This document shows, piece after piece, positions 5,417-7,534 of a stretch of 7,534 bases of DNA; positions within the stretch are counted from its first letter, which is position 1, and each line of letters starts with the position of its first letter. The translations under genes and the position numbers were made by a program. The notes below the pieces were generated by a model. It was not told the DNA's origin and searched no databases. It was given only the letters and a program-made list of their open reading frames with translations. This DNA is from CALHVX01 sp038757945 (GTDB lineage: Bacteria > Pseudomonadota > Gammaproteobacteria > Pseudomonadales > Azotimanducaceae): the NCBI GenBank assembly GCA_038757945.1, contig JBCDGJ010000218.1, forward strand, positions 1 through 7,534, read 5' to 3'.

Positions 5417-5684
5417 GAAGCCCTCTCCACTGATTGCAAGCCGTACAACCCCTTGACGCTTAATTTACGCTGAAGAATCAGTCGGTTGCATCTGGTTACG
5501 GCGCTTTTACACAATTTCTGGCAGCGCCGACCCAGTGCTTTGACCAAATGTTGCCATTCAGTTTGGATGGTAACCTACTGAAATCATTGGGATCACGGAT
5601 CGGCCGCAATCGAAACAGCCAGTTTCATGACGATCCGATGACACTGGGCAGGAATTTGTCCCCAGACTTATCCACAGGCTGTGC
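5417..5684. other. Non-coding gap between hemF and the lactonase gene
   Basis: This 268-base stretch is less G+C-rich than its surroundings and has no credible gene. The small plus-strand frame at 5548-5763 runs into hemF in antisense and resembles nothing known to me. The gap must contain the lactonase promoter, but I see no clean -35/-10 pair in that direction. A TAAATT at 5462-5467 is the best -10 candidate, without a good -35. There is no poly-T hairpin after hemF, so the hemF transcript may read into the lactonase gene. The hemF-proximal end contains two DnaA-box-like sites, listed separately. Confidence 0.6.
5656..5676 (+). promoter_or_regulatory. DnaA box (perfect) plus a degenerate tandem copy
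   Basis: TTATCCACA at 5668-5676 is an exact match to the high-affinity DnaA box. Three bases to its left, TTGTCCCCA (5656-5664) matches seven of nine positions in the same orientation, 12 bases start to start. The pair lies 9 bases beyond the hemF stop codon. I saw no further perfect box in the window, so this is not an origin by itself. It could titrate DnaA, regulate a neighbour, or be a chance match. Confidence 0.45.
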
Positions 5685-6575
5685 TCAAGCCGCCAACCAG
5701 TCCTTCGGCGGCAGGAAGTCGGTCAGCAGCCGCTCTTCATCGGAGCCCGGCTCTGGCGCATAGTTGTAGTGCCAGGCCACCAGTGGCGGCAGAGATGCCA
5801 GCACAGACTCGATACGGCGCCCGGACTGCAGGCCGTATTTGGTACCGCGATCGATCGCCAGGTTGAACTCCGCGTAACGGCCTCGACGGTAGAGCTGCCA
5901 GTCGCGTTCGGGCTGGCCGTAGGGCTCGACTTTGCGGCGATCGAGAATCGGCTGATAGGCCGGCAGGAAAGCGCCGCCCACGCGCTTCACAAGATCGAAG
6001 CTCGCCTCGAAACCACCCTCATTCAGGTCGTCGAAGAAGATGCCACCGATGCCACGGCATTCGTTGCGGTGGGGCAGCACGAAGTACTCGTCGCAATCGG
6101 CCTTCATCTTGAGGTAGTGCTCGCCAACCGCGTCAGCGGCGACCCGGTGCCAGTGCACGGCATCCTCTTCGTAACCGTAATAGGGGGTCAGGTCGAAGCC
6201 GCCGCCGAAGTACCAGGCGGACTCGTCGCCATCGATCGCGAAGTAACGCAGGTTCATGTGCGTCGTGGGTGCCCGCGGATTCACCGGGTGGACGATCATG
6301 GAGATAGCGGTGGCCTGAAAGCCCTGGCCCGCCAGATGGGGATTGCGCGCCGTCGCGGCAGGGGGCAGCGATTTGCCGATGCTGTGCGTGAACTGTACCG
6401 CTGCCTTCTCGATGTGCTGACCGTTGGCCATGACCCGGGGTTGCCCAAGGGCGCCATCAGGACCGTGGATCTGTTCGATAGAGAACACCTCTGCGCCGTC
6501 AGATTCGGCGAGGGCATCGCAGATACGCGTCTGCAATTCGATGAAGTAGTCGCGGACGGGTTGAATGGCTGGCAT
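5685..6575 (-). CDS. hemF: Oxygen-dependent coproporphyrinogen III oxidase
   Basis: Complete 296-residue HemF (the E. coli protein is about 299). In the cytoplasm it converts coproporphyrinogen III to protoporphyrinogen IX by two oxidative decarboxylations, using O2, in haem synthesis. Family signature blocks are intact: ISMIVHPVNPRAPTTHMNLR (91-110) with H96, H106, N108 and R110; WYFGGGFDLTPYY (121-133) with D128; VHWH (140-143); LPHRNECRGIGGIFFDDL (167-184) with H169 and R170; and the C-terminal YAEFNLAIDRGTKYGLQSGR (234-253). The four histidines correspond to those reported to bind metal and act in catalysis in the E. coli enzyme. The ATG at 6575 is supported by the Shine-Dalgarno AAGAGG (6581-6586) five bases upstream. 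The gene is divergent from the flavin oxidoreductase across 69 bases. In pseudomonads hemF lies in a gene group close to the replication origin; its usual neighbours there (tsaC, aroE) are not in this window. Confidence 0.98.
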   Translation of the reverse strand: MPAIQPVRDYFIELQTRICDALAESDGAEVFSIEQIHGPDGALGQPRVMANGQHIEKAAVQFTHSIGKSLPPAATARNPHLAGQGFQATAISMIVHPVNPRAPTTHMNLRYFAIDGDESAWYFGGGFDLTPYYGYEEDAVHWHRVAADAVGEHYLKMKADCDEYFVLPHRNECRGIGGIFFDDLNEGGFEASFDLVKRVGGAFLPAYQPILDRRKVEPYGQPERDWQLYRRGRYAEFNLAIDRGTKYGLQSGRRIESVLASLPPLVAWHYNYAPEPGSDEERLLTDFLPPKDWLAA

Positions 6576-6644
6576 GAGTACCTCTTGGCAAACTGCGCTA
6601 CTCTAGCTTGCAGCGATCCGCTACCACTCTAGGGAATTACCGCT
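6576..6644. promoter_or_regulatory. Divergent regulatory region between hemF and the flavin oxidoreductase
   Basis: These 69 bases must hold both promoters and both ribosome sites. Visible elements are the hemF Shine-Dalgarno (AAGAGG on the minus strand, 6581-6586), the oxidoreductase Shine-Dalgarno (AGGGA, 6631-6635) and a direct repeat of ACTCTAG at 6600-6606 and 6626-6632. TTGGCA at 6585-6590 is a good plus-strand -35 hexamer, but no matching -10 lies at the right distance. On the minus strand TAGAGT (6600-6605) could be a -10 box for hemF, with a poor -35. Neither promoter is convincing. Confidence 0.4.
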
Positions 6645-7534
6645 ATGGCTGCACCGCTTCGTATCGGCGTCCTCGACCAGTCACCAATCGTTGCTGGCGC
6701 CACCGCAGCGGATGCGCTTGAAGCATCGCTTAAGCTGGCTCAGTTTGCGGATCAGCGCGGGTTCAGCCGCTACTGGTTCGCCGAGCATCATGGTTCGGAG
6801 GCCTTTGCCGGCGCGGCGCCGGAAGTGCTCATCGGCCAGGCACTAGCGCGCACGCGCAGGATTCGCGTCGGCAGCGGCGGTGTCATGCTCATGCACTACA
6901 GCCCGCTGAAAGTGGCCGAGACCTTCAACCTGCTGCAGACCCTGTACCCGGATCGGGTCGATCTCGGAATTGGCCGGGCGCCCGGGAGCGACGGCATCAC
7001 CGCTGCAGCGCTAGCCTACGGCTCACAGATCGGCATCGAGTACTTTCCCGCCAAGCTGGCCGACCTCGCCGCCTTTCTTGAGAGCCGCAAGCCGCACAGC
7101 GAAGGGCTCGCGCCAGTACAGGCCCGCCCGCGGGTCACCCGCCCGCCTGGCCTGTGGATGCTGGGCTCGAGTACCGACGGCGCCCAGCTCGCAGCGCAGT
7201 TCGGCCTGCCATACTGCCACGCGCACTTTATCGGCCCGGAGCACACGGCAGCTGCGAGCAACCACTATCTGGACCGCTTCCAGCCCGCGCCCGAGCTGAC
7301 CGGTCAGCTCGGTTGCCGCCGCCCCCAGCTGGCGCTCGGGGTATTCGTCAGCATCGCCGAGACGGATGAGGAGGCCCAGCTGCAGGGCCGCTGTCGGGAC
7401 CTCTGGCGGCTACGCATTGCACGCGGCGAGTTCCTGCCATTTCCGAGCCGGCAGGAAGCTCGGGAAGCCCGCTTCAGCGCGGCCGAAGCAGCGCACCTCG
7501 AGAGCAAGGCGGCTCATGCGATCCAGGGCACACC
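6645..7534 (+). CDS. LLM-class flavin-dependent oxidoreductase, YhbW-like (C-terminus cut off)
   Basis: The frame opens at the ATG at 6645 and runs to the right edge, giving 296 residues. Relatives such as E. coli YhbW are about 335 long, so roughly the last 40 residues are missing. It is a luciferase-like TIM-barrel protein, expected to be cytoplasmic and to use a reduced flavin. The group-1 luciferase-family pattern is plain: LDQSPI (10-15), YWFAEHH (43-49), GSGGVMLMHYSPL (77-89), DRVDLGIGRAPGSD (103-116) and LWMLGSS (170-176). These match YhbW-type blocks closely, but that subgroup has no well-established substrate. The start is supported by AGGGA (6631-6635), nine bases upstream. The gene is transcribed away from hemF; the two share a 69-base intergenic region, and no functional link is evident. 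Confidence 0.93.
   Translation, partial: MAAPLRIGVLDQSPIVAGATAADALEASLKLAQFADQRGFSRYWFAEHHGSEAFAGAAPEVLIGQALARTRRIRVGSGGVMLMHYSPLKVAETFNLLQTLYPDRVDLGIGRAPGSDGITAAALAYGSQIGIEYFPAKLADLAAFLESRKPHSEGLAPVQARPRVTRPPGLWMLGSSTDGAQLAAQFGLPYCHAHFIGPEHTAAASNHYLDRFQPAPELTGQLGCRRPQLALGVFVSIAETDEEAQLQGRCRDLWRLRIARGEFLPFPSRQEAREARFSAAEAAHLESKAAHAIQGT

Noticed and set aside
5540..5568. Plus-strand TTGACC with TTGGAT at 17 bases
   Set aside because: The -10 element matches only three of six positions, and the only frame downstream (5548-5763) is short and runs antisense into hemF.
5769..6632. Plus-strand frame of 287 codons opposite hemF
   Set aside because: HemF is unmistakable on the other strand; this frame is its mirror and has no motif.

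Overview
This window looks like ordinary chromosomal sequence from a high-G+C gammaproteobacterium. The evidence is a typical aerobic coproporphyrinogen oxidase (HemF), an ExbD/TolR-type proton-channel subunit, a concentrative nucleoside transporter and an EntD-type phosphopantetheinyl transferase. The genus cannot be read from the sequence. Almost every base is accounted for by eight recognisable genes. A ninth, unidentified reading frame is cut by the left edge, and the luciferase-like gene is cut by the right edge. I see no insertion sequence, CRISPR array, tRNA, rRNA or phage gene.

Layout from left to right. (1) The start of an unidentified minus-strand reading frame (1-155). (2) A minus-strand pair in which a chloramphenicol-phosphotransferase-like P-loop kinase (1032-1718) is followed by a Sir2 sirtuin (271-1035); stop and start overlap by four bases (GTGA), so they are very likely co-translated. 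(3) Divergent from these, a plus-strand pair: an EntD/Sfp-type phosphopantetheinyl transferase (about 1761-2462) and, four bases downstream, a CNT-family nucleoside transporter (2467-3708). (4) A strong bidirectional rho-independent terminator (3857-3889) separates the transporter from the convergent ExbD gene. (5) Minus-strand ExbD (3906-4349), with a candidate promoter of its own, sits downstream of a minus-strand SMP-30/gluconolactonase-family hydrolase (4469-5416). (6) A 268-base non-coding gap (5417-5684) carries a perfect DnaA box with a degenerate second copy. (7) Minus-strand hemF (5685-6575) is divergent from a YhbW-like luciferase-family flavin oxidoreductase (6645 to the right edge).

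The genes do not form one pathway. They are small housekeeping or accessory units: protein deacylation plus a small-molecule kinase, carrier-protein activation plus nucleoside uptake, energy transduction to the outer membrane, lactone hydrolysis, haem synthesis and a flavin oxidoreductase. I did not find a convincing new multi-gene system. The points most worth a second look are the kinase-sirtuin coupling with its very compact divergent promoter region, the altered substrate-site motif of the nucleoside transporter, the DnaA-box pair beside hemF, and the ExbD gene that stands without ExbB or TonB.
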